DNA of 45,133 nucleotides from Heterotrichella gracilis. Its lineage: Eukaryota > Sar > Xanthophyceae > Tribonematales > Xanthonemataceae. Position numbers and translations under genes: made by a program. The notes beneath the pieces were generated by a model. It searched no databases, had not been told where the DNA came from, and worked only from the letters and a program-made list of their open reading frames with translations. Below are positions 1 through 8,871 of the stretch, piece after piece. The DNA is taken from NCBI GenBank assembly GCA_032358255.1, contig JAULBX010026641.1:1-45133 (forward strand). The letters are read 5' to 3'. How positions within the stretch are numbered: position 1 is the stretch's first letter; every line of letters begins with the position of its first letter.

Positions 1-529
1 GGGGGGGGGGTTAAACAACACAAAAATAATTCTGACAAGCAAAGGATACATTTCTAGTCGAGTGACCTTGTTGCAACGACTTCCAAAAGTCGGGATTTCG
101 TCAGAAATCGAGACCATGGTCCTCGGCCCCAAAGTGGGAAATTACAGTGCCATTACTAGGGTAAAAACTCATGGTATGGGACCCAAAAGAGTTTTTTTGT
201 GGGATAACATAACAAATAAAATGTGGATCAAGATTTGATGTTTGCTGCAAGGCTGTTTAGCCGAGCTTCATAGCCTCCCAGCAACCCCCTAGCCTTTGTA
301 GCCATGTTGGGCACTGTGGAGCGTACATTAACCCTAAATTCCACAATCAACCAACCGTTGGCAACTCGATGGAAGTCAAAGCAGGAGGGAGGTCCACAAA
401 ATACAACATCAACTTGAGCTTGCATACTGCATCATGCACGCCCACTGCATAATGCACAGGGACGAACCATAAATTTTAAACCCATTCAACCATAACCTAC
501 GTGCTCAACGTGGCATTATAACCTTCCAG
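1..529. other. Contig edge, no gene recognised
   Basis: The window opens with a run of ten G, probably an assembly or gap artefact. The rest is moderately AT-rich. A minus-strand open frame at 228-425 gives a 65-residue peptide with no motif I recognise and no clear splice sites. Earlier exons of the plus-strand coiled-coil gene that follows could lie here or off the window, but I cannot identify them. Confidence 0.5.
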
Positions 530-2148
530 GTTTCACGAAGTTGACCTTGCTGCGGCTGCTGGCAACCGGCGGGCTGCCGCGGCAGACACCCAGCAGCAAG
601 CAATTTATGAACAGCTAGCAGCAACAGAGAAGCACGCAAAGGATCTTTCGTGGCAGATGAGCATGCTTGCTAGGTCACAAGCGGTTGGTGGTGAGTGGTC
701 ATGGGCACTTTCGACATGTTTGGCTGTGGCGCAAGTTTCACTCGAAGACAGACAGGGATGCAGGTTCAATACCCGCACCGGGGGTAAATATTTTGTGAAA
801 CATAAAGAATGTGGAGGGCCCCGAAAGCATTTTGGGGAATTTTTTAACATTTTTTGGGCGGCCGCAGGCCGAATTTTCTGAATTTTGTGAGGGTCAAAAT
901 AAGGCCCAAACCGAGCAAAACCGAGCCAAAACCCCCAAATTTCGACAAATTTGACATTTCGAAGGGTTTTAAACTTTTTGTGGTGCCCCTTGCATCATTT
1001 TCTAAACTTATATGGAACCAAAATAATTTAATAAAATATATACCCCCGGTACGGTATTGAATTCCCATGGGCCCCAGGGAAGGGTGCATCAGGCACCGGA
1101 GAGTGACTCTGTACTGGCCTGCTAGCAGTGGTACACTTATTGTTACCTTGTGTATATGCTTGTACATTCGGAGTGCACCTGGCCACATCTCCTGCCAGGT
1201 TACTTGTTGTGTTTTGGGCAATCGTAAACATTGGTGTTGCTATTGCCATTGGTGCACAATAGAATAACATTGATTCAAAATATGTGATACGTAATACGTG
1301 ATGTGCAATACAGAATACATGGTATTGCGTATTTTTTTATCTGCATGTATTTAAAACATTGAAAAAGCGTCGTCTATTACCACTGAACTGACACGATTGT
1401 GACGCCCTTTCACGTTGAGAATCCAACGATTTGACCTGAATAATATCTCACAAGGTCACACGCAACTCACAACTACCAACACAACACAATTTTCCTGTCT
1501 AAGGGCACATACTTGCCTATAATAGGAAATTCGCTGGAAGTTGACATCTAATCCATCATTGATGCGGCCTGTTTTGCAAGCAAAATGGTTGCATGAAGTC
1601 TTGTAAGCCAGCATGTATCAATATCGTGACTCCTGTGCCGAAATATGTACTTGGAAATTTACAAGTGGATTCAATAAAATAAATTTTGCAATTCAAATAT
1701 TATAGTATTTTCATGTTATTAATGAAGTGGGTAGACTCCCTTTGCGATTTTACTGGCAGAAACAAATTTTGAAGTTTCACAACCGTATGTTTGAGGCTGC
1801 TAGTAGCAGCTTATGAATGGGCAGTACACCAGCAAGAGAAGCACACGTGGGCAGCACAACTGCAGAACTGGGTCACAGCCAACACCGTGGAGATGATGAT
1901 GGGGACGCAGGGGGAACCAGATGCACTAGCGAACGGGGAAGGCGGCGGCAGCTCGGCGGGGGCAAATGTATATGAGCACGCACACTCTCAAGTTCATGGG
2001 GCCTCACCTTTGGGCGGGGGGGCGCCCCATGACAGTGCGGCAGCCGACCAACCCCGGGATGCGAATGCAATCTTGGCAACCCCTGTGTCACCTATGGAGG
2101 GCTGGACAGCGAGGAACTACTTGAAAAAGTATTATTTATATATCAGAG
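530..2148 (+). CDS. Partial coiled-coil protein gene (two exons visible)
   Basis: Exon A is 530-690, between an acceptor ending CCAG and the donor GTGAGT. Exon B starts at 1810 after a TAGCAG acceptor and runs to about 2148 (donor GTATAA), or to the stop at 2234 if unspliced. Both exons use the same reading phase: one leftover G completes an Ala codon. Exon A is rich in Ala, Gln and Glu with heptad-like spacing (AIYEQLAATEKHAKDL), which suggests a coiled coil. Exon B continues with EWAVHQQEKHTWAAQLQNW and then becomes low-complexity and Gly/Ala-rich. The 1.1-kb intron carries a MITE-like element. Start and end are not resolved. I recognise no family, so the function is unknown. It may be a fragment of a larger cytoskeletal or scaffold-type gene running off the left edge. 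Confidence 0.5.
763..1066. mobile_element. MITE-like element with imperfect terminal inverted repeats
   Basis: The left end (about 763-797) reads GGTTCAATACCCGCACCGGG followed by GGTAAATATTTTG. The right end (about 1032-1066), read on the other strand, is AATTCAATACCGTACCGGG followed by GGTATATATTTTA. These match over roughly 33 bases with a few mismatches. The interior is AT-rich and non-coding, about 300 bases in total. This is the structure of a small non-autonomous DNA transposon. It sits in an intron of the coiled-coil gene. I could not define a target-site duplication. Confidence 0.6.
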
Positions 2149-2240
2149 GTATAATACCATGGGTGCAAGTAAAAAAATGCACACATATGTCAGTATACAT
2201 GGTGGCGAGTGGGACGAAATCGCACAGTATTTAACGTTGA

Positions 2241-2612
2241 ATATTTCCAAAGGCAAACAGGGTAGAAAACACTAGGTTTAGAATGGGGGCCCATGTGTTA
2301 GAGGTTGAACTTGGTAGGTGGCGTAGACCAACAACTCCATTTCAAGATAGATGCTGCAGGTACTGTTGCAGCATTGGACAACAACAAGTAGAAGATGAAA
2401 TGCATTTCCTTTTCGACTGTCCTCTTTATGGGGACATTAGAGAACAACACCAGAGTCTCTATATTGACATTCAAAGAAACTTGTTTAGCATATTTAGTAG
2501 CAAAAGTGGAGCCCTTTTGGACTCACTAATTCATAGTTGTTTCAGTAAGCGAGGTGACTTCTTGCAACAACACCTCCAACAGTCTAATGAGCCCGGGTTG
2601 GCTCCCTCATGA
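2241..2612 (+). mobile_element. LINE-type retrotransposon, 3' end of ORF2
   Basis: An open frame from about 2241 to the stop at 2612 encodes a peptide with the signature of the C-terminal zinc-binding region of non-LTR reverse transcriptases: AHVLEVELGRWRRP, then a Cys pair (CCRYCC), then VEDEMHFLFDCPLY and DIR. These match the usual pattern of AH-x-L-x-VE-x-GRW, C-x2-C and VEDE-H-x4-CP-x-Y. Only this end is present; the reverse transcriptase domain is missing, as expected for a 5'-truncated insertion. It lies just downstream of, and in the same orientation as, the coiled-coil exons. Confidence 0.75.
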
Positions 2613-2756
2613 CTGTCTCAAAATTCCTGTAGAATTCCTGTAATTATAGACTTATTTCTCACGTATTATGGGAATTAAATAAATATACGTGGTATCTCCT
2701 TTCCTCTTGCTCCCTGTTTAATGAGAACGGGTTGGCTCCCTCATGACTGTTTCAAA
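2585..2756 (+). repeat. Duplicated 38-bp LINE tail segment
   Basis: Positions 2585-2622, which contain the end of the LINE open frame, are repeated at 2719-2756 with three mismatches, at a spacing of 134 bases. The shared core is GGGTTGGCTCCCTCATGACT. The second copy lies in the element's 3' untranslated region, so either the tail is internally duplicated or two truncated copies inserted in tandem. Confidence 0.75.
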
Positions 2757-4159
2757 TTAGTGTTTTTTTCCCGGCAATACGTGGTAATTTGAATGCCTAC
2801 AGAATACGTATGGTACCATACTTAAAAGGCATGCTCGGACAGCACGCTCTCCCCGGTTCCCCACCAAAGGGCTTCCAAAGTCCCTGCATTCTGTTAAAAA
2901 ACCCTAAGTAAAGGTATACATTAGATTTTCTAGTTTCCCCCCCTCCCATATTGAGTTTTGATGTTAAATTTAAGGTGATAGCAGCCAAGTTCAGATGTCA
3001 GCACTGTGCTCCCAAATGACACTATCTAACTAAAAGTTGTACTATGCTTAAAACAATTGTTTAGATTAAAAGAAAATTTGCCTTATAGTTTAAGAAGATG
3101 TACGGTACAAAAATACGAAACTGATATTTGAAATACAATGGTCACCTATTGAAAGTGCTAGAAAATATATAAATGTTAGTTGTCCCCTTCCTCCTTTTAA
3201 AGCATTATGAAAGTGATAGAATTACTTTAGAAGCTTTACCTTTGTAAAAATAGTTCTAGCACCAAAAGTCAGTAGAAAAACCTGCCATTTGTTTTATCAA
3301 TACTGACCCTCCCCTCCTTGCCTCACAGAATGGGACAAATAGGGTGGCAAAGGACCTTTGCACACTCCCCAATCCAACCAAATACTTGACGGTCGCGAGG
3401 ACAAATATAAGAAAATTTTATAGATTGGAAGCGTACAACCATTCCAATAGCTGTTCAACAAGGTCGTAACATCCGCAATTGCTTCTGGCATTGCCCAAGC
3501 TGATGTAACAACCCCATAAAAATCTGTATTACCCTCAACAGGGGCAAAATGATGCCTATATGACTGTCTTATTGCCTCTGTGTGGAACAGGGGAAGGCAT
3601 TTTAAGCCAAAATTGTTGCTTAAATGTGAGTGGGATAGTATCTGCATTGTACATATACAAGGTTGTGAGCCATGCGCAGTGAGTTGCTGCAGTGGCCTGC
3701 CCAGCTGCGTCAAGGTCCCTAGAATTCCACAACGTTAGCAAGTCTTGCCCTCTTTTACCATAGCCCACTTTTGCGTGCATTCGCGTTTTCCCCCCCAAAT
3801 TGGATATTGAATACAACCTAGGTGATGTGCATGCGGTATGCGCTATGGTGCTAGGTGGGTAGGTGCATGGTGTGCGGTAGCTGCATACAGCAAGCACCAC
3901 TTTCTTGCTGTCCGCCGTCGCTTCCTAGTAGCTCCTACACATGCATCGCACCCTGTGCTAGACGGAGCTTCACCCCTTATAAGTGGACAATTGTTTGTCA
4001 CCACGGGGTGTCGAGGGTTGTCGAACATTACGAAATTATAAATGCGTCAATGTAATCTCCTATATTTTTTTAAACAAGTTGTCAATCACTCGGGCAATAA
4101 ATGTTGTCGTTTGATAGTATTTTTACAAAACAAGACAGCGTCATCAACTGCATCAACAC
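2757..4159. other. AT-rich intergenic stretch
   Basis: This stretch has low GC content and many stops. Apart from the minus-strand open frame at 3297-3713, listed separately, I see no exon with matching splice sites, no RNA gene and no clear transposon. Confidence 0.4.
3297..3713 (-). CDS. Unrecognised open frame
   Basis: This 138-codon open frame on the minus strand ends in TGA at 3297. The part after roughly residue 40 reads like a folded protein: mixed hydrophobic and polar, with segments such as DFYGVVTSAWAMPEAIADV. It is AT-richer than the main genes of the window. No motif identifies it. It could be a decayed transposon gene or chance. The start is unknown, because the first codons look like intron. 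Confidence 0.25.
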   Translation of the reverse strand: MTQLGRPLQQLTAHGSQPCICTMQILSHSHLSNNFGLKCLPLFHTEAIRQSYRHHFAPVEGNTDFYGVVTSAWAMPEAIADVTTLLNSYWNGCTLPIYKIFLYLSSRPSSIWLDWGVCKGPLPPYLSHSVRQGGEGQY

Positions 4160-4501
4160 ATGCATAGTACAAGTAAAAAACCAAGTTTGCGCCAGCTGTT
4201 GCGCCATCCGATGCCGGGCAAAAGGGTGTTGTGTACATCGGATGGAAGAGGTGGGCGACGCATCCACGGGGCTCCTCAAGGCACGAATAGTCCGCAACAT
4301 GTCGTGAACCTGCGCGAGTTTGCAACATGCAGGTTGTATGCGGGATATGCACCGCGTACAAAAAGAGAATGCAAAGGTGCAGAGCGGATGGTTGCGGCCG
4401 CTGCATTGGATGTGAATACGTCTGAAATGTTTGATTTTCAGACTTTGCATGCATATGCAGCTTCATCGTTGGTTTTGAAAGAATGTCATCAAATTATATA
4501 G
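4160..4501 (+). CDS. Unrecognised open frame, possible last exon
   Basis: The frame is open for about 114 codons and ends at TAG, 4499-4501. The C-terminal half has a plausible protein composition, for example NLREFATCRLYAGYAPRTK and ALDVNTSEMFDFQTL. It could be a terminal exon of the plus-strand coiled-coil gene upstream or an independent remnant. No family is recognised and the frame has no convincing start. Confidence 0.25.
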   Translation: MHSTSKKPSLRQLLRHPMPGKRVLCTSDGRGGRRIHGAPQGTNSPQHVVNLREFATCRLYAGYAPRTKRECKGAERMVAAAALDVNTSEMFDFQTLHAYAASSLVLKECHQII

Positions 4502-4895
4502 GGGGATATTTCTTTTTCGTTTTAGGTATGGGACTGTGTAACGGCCAGCACTTCCGGCATGTTGCGGCAGTCTGAGCAGAACAACATAATGCAGTGCACT
4601 CAATGGGCGCTCTGAAGGAGGTGACCCATTGTTTCAGGGTAGCCTGCTATTGCAAAAGATGATCGACCCTTGGTTGCTACGCTTGAATTTTGGAGAAAAT
4701 GTCTGGCCGCATATTTGACATGTTACAGAAGGGTTTTCACTCTACATTGAGGGAAGGAAAAACATAAGATCATACCAAGTATACTAAGGCGCAAGTGAAG
4801 GGAACACAACAACAACGGTACATAGATAGACCGCATAATGGTAAAGAATCCCTTGCAGTGTATAAGTGTATAAGAGCAAAGAATGGTGGAGGGGG

Positions 4896-4954
4896 TAACA
4901 TTTGCTGGGTAAGAGGGGGTAGCACCTGCTGGGCAAAAGATAACACCTGTTGGA
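4896..4954 (+). repeat. Short degenerate minisatellite
   Basis: There are three units of the pattern TAACACCTGCTGGGCAA, starting near 4896, 4920 and 4941, with spacings of 24 and 21 bases and a few substitutions. The translated opposite strand shows a repeating Gln-Gln-Val/Met-Leu. Confidence 0.6.
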
Positions 4955-5370
4955 AGACCTTTGAGAAGGATATATTGCGCACTGGCGGTGAAAGTATACT
5001 GGCCATGGGGGAAGGTTGAAAGCAGTACACACTAGTCCAGTGGCGATGGTCGGATGGTGGTGGTATGTGTTGGTGGTGGTCCTCCTTAAAAAAAGCTGTG
5101 AGAAGGCCTGTGTGGGTCCCCAGACAATCCTGACATTGCCCAGACCAAAACTGTAACATTATATTTTTTGCCCGCAGCGTTAGTCGCAGGTCGCCCACTA
5201 GTACTTGTACATAAGGAAGACCAAGGTGAGGCGAGGCGAAGTTGATGTCGTGTTTCCGGGGGAAACCCTCCCTGCTCCAAGGTTGCACCTCCACTTGGTT
5301 CATCAGTTTAAAGTTTAGGGCCTACACATCGTGTGGGATCAATAAATAGTTCATAAAATCAGGATACAGC

Positions 5371-5445
5371 TGCGTGGTGCCACATGTTCAAGACTGATTG
5401 CTAATCTGGTTGTATTGTTGGAATACATGTAAATAATTACCTAAC
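5371..5445 (+). mobile_element. LINE 3'-tail remnant (copy D)
   Basis: The segment around 5388-5440 contains GACTGATTGCTAATCTGGTT and then a TAAATAATTA-type end. It resembles the tail of the LINE copy at 16850-17082 (GGTTGATTGCTGATCTGGCT, then TAATAATAATAATT). It is short and diverged. Confidence 0.4.
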
Positions 5446-5728
5446 TAACCAACATCGCTAGGCATTTCTCAACCGTGGCTACAAATTGCGAGGGCGTTGC
5501 TGCAAGGGCCTAGTGGCATGCAAATGTGATGAGTTAGGCGCAGGTGCCCAGTGACATCACCCAGGGCAGCAGCAAGGACCCACAGTGGCATGTACTTGAT
5601 TGTGCCTACCAATTGCTACTGCTAAGACATGGACAGGACACTGGCGCGAGCATGTGCAACCCACCTCTGCATTCTCCGCATCCACGCTTGCACCGGACCC
5701 AGCCGCCGCCACTGGTGGGGTGGGCGCC

Positions 5729-7838
5729 TCACACTCTCTGAAATGCCGCCTCGACCCTCTTGCCCTTGCCCACCGCGCGCCTAACCTTCTCCACGAACTG
5801 GTCCCGCTCACAGGTGCGCTCCGCCACTGCCTCATGGGACTCTTCAAGCTCTACAAGCACCGGCAGCCTGACAGTGCCAGGAGACGCTGTAATATATTCA
5901 CAATTTGGGTTGCCTAATCCCATGGTTTGTGAAACTGCTCCAGAGTTGCTATATGTTCTCCTCTACAATTCCACAACCACCACCACCCAACAACATGCCT
6001 AGGGATGAGCTATGCGTTACATGGGCCGTTGTCAAATAATATGTTAAATGGTGATGGTGATATCAAGCCTGTTCAAGCTGATATAAAACGCCTCATTAAT
6101 GCCTCCTTACTTTACAGCACATCTTGATCACGCATGCAGGTTTTTTTCTCAACAAAAATGTGCATGAGGTACTGTAAGTGGAGAGTTAGGCAGTTGCATT
6201 TATTGGTGCACTCCATGCAGCTTTTCCAGGCCCGCATCTCAATCCACTGCCAGAGAGCAACAATCTGCCACATCGCGCTGCTACCATATTCAGCACCAGT
6301 ACATCACGGGGTTGAGCGAGAAACTCCACATCATAGAAGGCAACCATGGAACAAAACATCCAAACTTCCTAACACACATCACATGGACCTCGCAAGCCCT
6401 TACCATCTCCACTGCCTTGAGCCTCTGCTTCAGAGCAGCATTCTCCTCGCGCAGGGCTGCAGCGCTGCGCGAACCGTCAGCATCAGCAAGGCTTACATCC
6501 TCCATTAAATCTGAAGCTGCGCAGTGGAGCATAACGAAGCGGTTGGCACTGGCAACAGCTGTATCCAGTTCTCGCTTGTTGGTACCACAGCGTTGACAGG
6601 CAGGAAAGCTGCCATCAAGGAGTGTGCACACCAGCACAGCAGACAGGACATTGCATCCTACTAGGGTAAAAACAACCAGCATAAGCGTGTCCACCCCGGC
6701 AGAAGTGTCTTTGAGGGTGAGCCGCACCACGCAGTCAAAACCGACGGCTTATCTAACCGTTGAGGCCAAGCCTGCCAGAGGCGGACGTACCAGTAGCTAA
6801 ACAACATGTCCCATGCAACACAGCTGTTCCAGTGTCAGCGCGCACCCGCATGGAAATGGTGGCTGCCAGCAGATGCAATCGCCAATTGCAAATCACTGCC
6901 AACCCCAAGCAAATTGTTGGGATTCATGATCATTGGGGTCTCGAGGAGCTCCCTTTACAAGTGTGACTCAACTGGTGCGGTGCACCGTACGCCCTTATGC
7001 TGCTCAATGGAAACGCCATTTCGCTTGGCTTACCTGGGAGCACGGCTCGCCCAGCGCTGCTGACGGTGCTGCTGACCGCCTCCTGTGGTTCAAGGGGAGC
7101 TTGAAGCCTCAGGCAAACGGGACACTGTACTGGCAAGGACTGGTCCAAGTACTGGCAAGGACGCCAAAAGTAGCAGCACATTGCAAGGGCCGCGATGCTT
7201 GCACATGTCTCCCCCCGCAGGCACAAAGAGAATACAAGTCCTGGCTGAAGCATACAAAAGACAACCTGGTGCATCTTCAATAGCATGTGTGCACAAGTGA
7301 AGCAGTGAGTGGGTCACCCGATGCTGGCATACCCCTTGATTGGCCCCCTCAAAGGTGAGCACGCTGCTTGCAAATTGGTCCACCTGGCTACGAGCAACCT
7401 CCTGCGTGGCATGGAGACATAGTACACAACCTGACGTTTTGCTGAAGGAGGTGTGGACTACTGTGAGGACAGAGGTGCAGGTAGTGAGCAAGCCCAAGTG
7501 CGTTGGGGCAACCAGGGTTGACGTGTACAAGCACAGCAAAGTGAAACACTTGCAGGTTGACTACTGTGAGGACAAAAGGTTGAACACAGGGTGTGCTTGA
7601 CAGCTGTATAAGCGCAAAATGAAGGATGACCCGGGACCTCAGGGCGGTGATTAAGCGCCCTGGTTGTCGAGGGTTGGCCATGGGCATGTGCATGCAACGA
7701 GAGGTTGGTAGCGATGAAAGAGTCTCTGGATCTGTGTACACAGATGCGCACCAGATGCTCATCCAGCCCAACCTCTCTGGCCAAGGTATCAGCCTGCTCC
7801 CGCAGAGTCTGTGTCAAGTTGCTAATTTGGCTCCACAT
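5729..7838 (-). CDS. Coiled-coil protein gene with very short exons
   Basis: Exons read right to left on the minus strand. The first is 7752-7838, starting at an ATG: MWSQISNLTQTLREQADTL, a clean heptad pattern. It is followed in phase by 7333-7401 (EVARSQVDQFASSVLTFEG) and 7034-7082. Then comes a larger exon whose donor end is at 6404, with its 5' edge near 6590-6612, encoding ALREENAALKQRLKAVEM. The last is near 5729-5889 (VELEESHEAVAERTCERDQF) and ends in TGA at 5729. The first three exons are phase-consistent. The joins to the last two are not resolved, and a small exon may be missing between 5,890 and 6,400. The product is predicted to be largely alpha-helical coiled coil. No named family is recognised. 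The ATG at 7838 may be internal if more exons lie upstream. Confidence 0.5.
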
Positions 7839-8871
7839 CCTGCAGTGGAGGCTAGTCCATAACCAATCTATGTGTTGACCTTGACCTGACCCAAATTCTT
7901 AATATTGGCAGGCAGAATTAGCACTGTTTAACCGACTTGTTAGCCACATTTTGCCGTTGTAAACATTTGGCTCGGTGTTTTACCAAACTCTGCAACAAGA
8001 GCAGACAGCAATTGATATGAGATTCAGATACCTTAGGGCAACCAAGTCCTGACAGCTAGCCAGAGTAGCCTTAGTCACAGTGATATAAGGTACAGCTTAC
8101 ACGTATGCTACAGCCAGTAAGTACAGGACCCTCCACCCTACCTTCACCAATATAAAACGTATAGATACCCAAAACGACTTATATTGGAGTTCAACCCATC
8201 AAGACTATCGTACGCTGCCAGAAGGGTAATCCACAACAAGGGGAAAATAAGGTGTGTGAGCAAGTGTGTGCTGACTGGTAAAGTATTGACCTGGGTCACT
8301 GTGTTGTTGGGCGATGATCATCGATATCGGCATATGCATGCTTAAACATGCGCTGTGATAATCGATATCGGCATATGCATGCATAAACATGGGTTTCATT
8401 CCCTTATCGATGCCCTCATCTGCCTTATCGATTTGCCCTTTACTCCCCCACCTCGACTCGAATTCCAAGAGTTGTGGAACCAATACGCCGTATCCCAACG
8501 GGTTTCTAAGACGAATAGGCGCTTGTTAAGGTTGGCAGGCATGGCAGCATTGGGTGGTGCCCGGTGGCTGCTGCCTTGTAATTATCTCATCCACCTGTGG
8601 CACTGGCCCATTGGGAATAGGGCTGGGTGGGGTTGGGGGTAGTCTGGAGGCACCCTGCGCACACCACATCTATAGACTTGCCTGCTGTACTCTCCCTGTG
8701 ATGAACCTGCATGAACAATAGTGGCCATCAATTTCTGCAGGATCCAAGGGAGAGCGGCTTATCACTCAGTTTGAACTATACAGCCATATCTCACCGACTG
8801 GTACTGAACAAGCAAGGGCTACCTGCGCTGGGTGTGTTGGCTCCTGCCCAGAACATACCACACAGCCCACC
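7839..8871. other. Intergenic region between divergent genes
   Basis: This region lies between the minus-strand coiled-coil gene and SAL1 on the plus strand, so it probably holds promoters for both. A TATAAAA sequence lies at 8151-8157, and a direct repeat built from palindromic ATCGAT and GCATATGC motifs at 8320-8391. No exon or RNA gene was recognised. Confidence 0.4.
8320..8391 (+). repeat. 31-bp direct repeat with palindromic core
   Basis: 8320-8350 and 8361-8391 are identical except for one base and lie 41 bases apart. Each unit holds ATCGATATCGGCATATGCAT followed by GC(T/A)TAAACATG. The unit is made of the overlapping palindromes ATCGAT, GATATC and GCATATGC/ATGCAT. Its location upstream of SAL1 makes a regulatory role possible but unproven. 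Confidence 0.8.

Larger units (their letters stand above)
4502..5728. other. Intergenic stretch with small repeats
   Basis: No exon is supported on either strand. It contains a short minisatellite (4896-4954) and a LINE-tail remnant (about 5371-5445). A 177-codon minus-strand open frame across 4770-5303 is largely the translated minisatellite and low-complexity sequence, so I do not call it a gene. Confidence 0.4.

Noticed and set aside
763..773. tRNA gene suggested by a GGTTCAATACC B-box
   Set aside because: No acceptor stem or A-box lies at the correct spacing; the motif is the end of the MITE-like inverted repeat.
4770..5303. A 177-codon minus-strand open frame
   Set aside because: It largely translates a minisatellite and low-complexity sequence, without start context, splice sites or family similarity.
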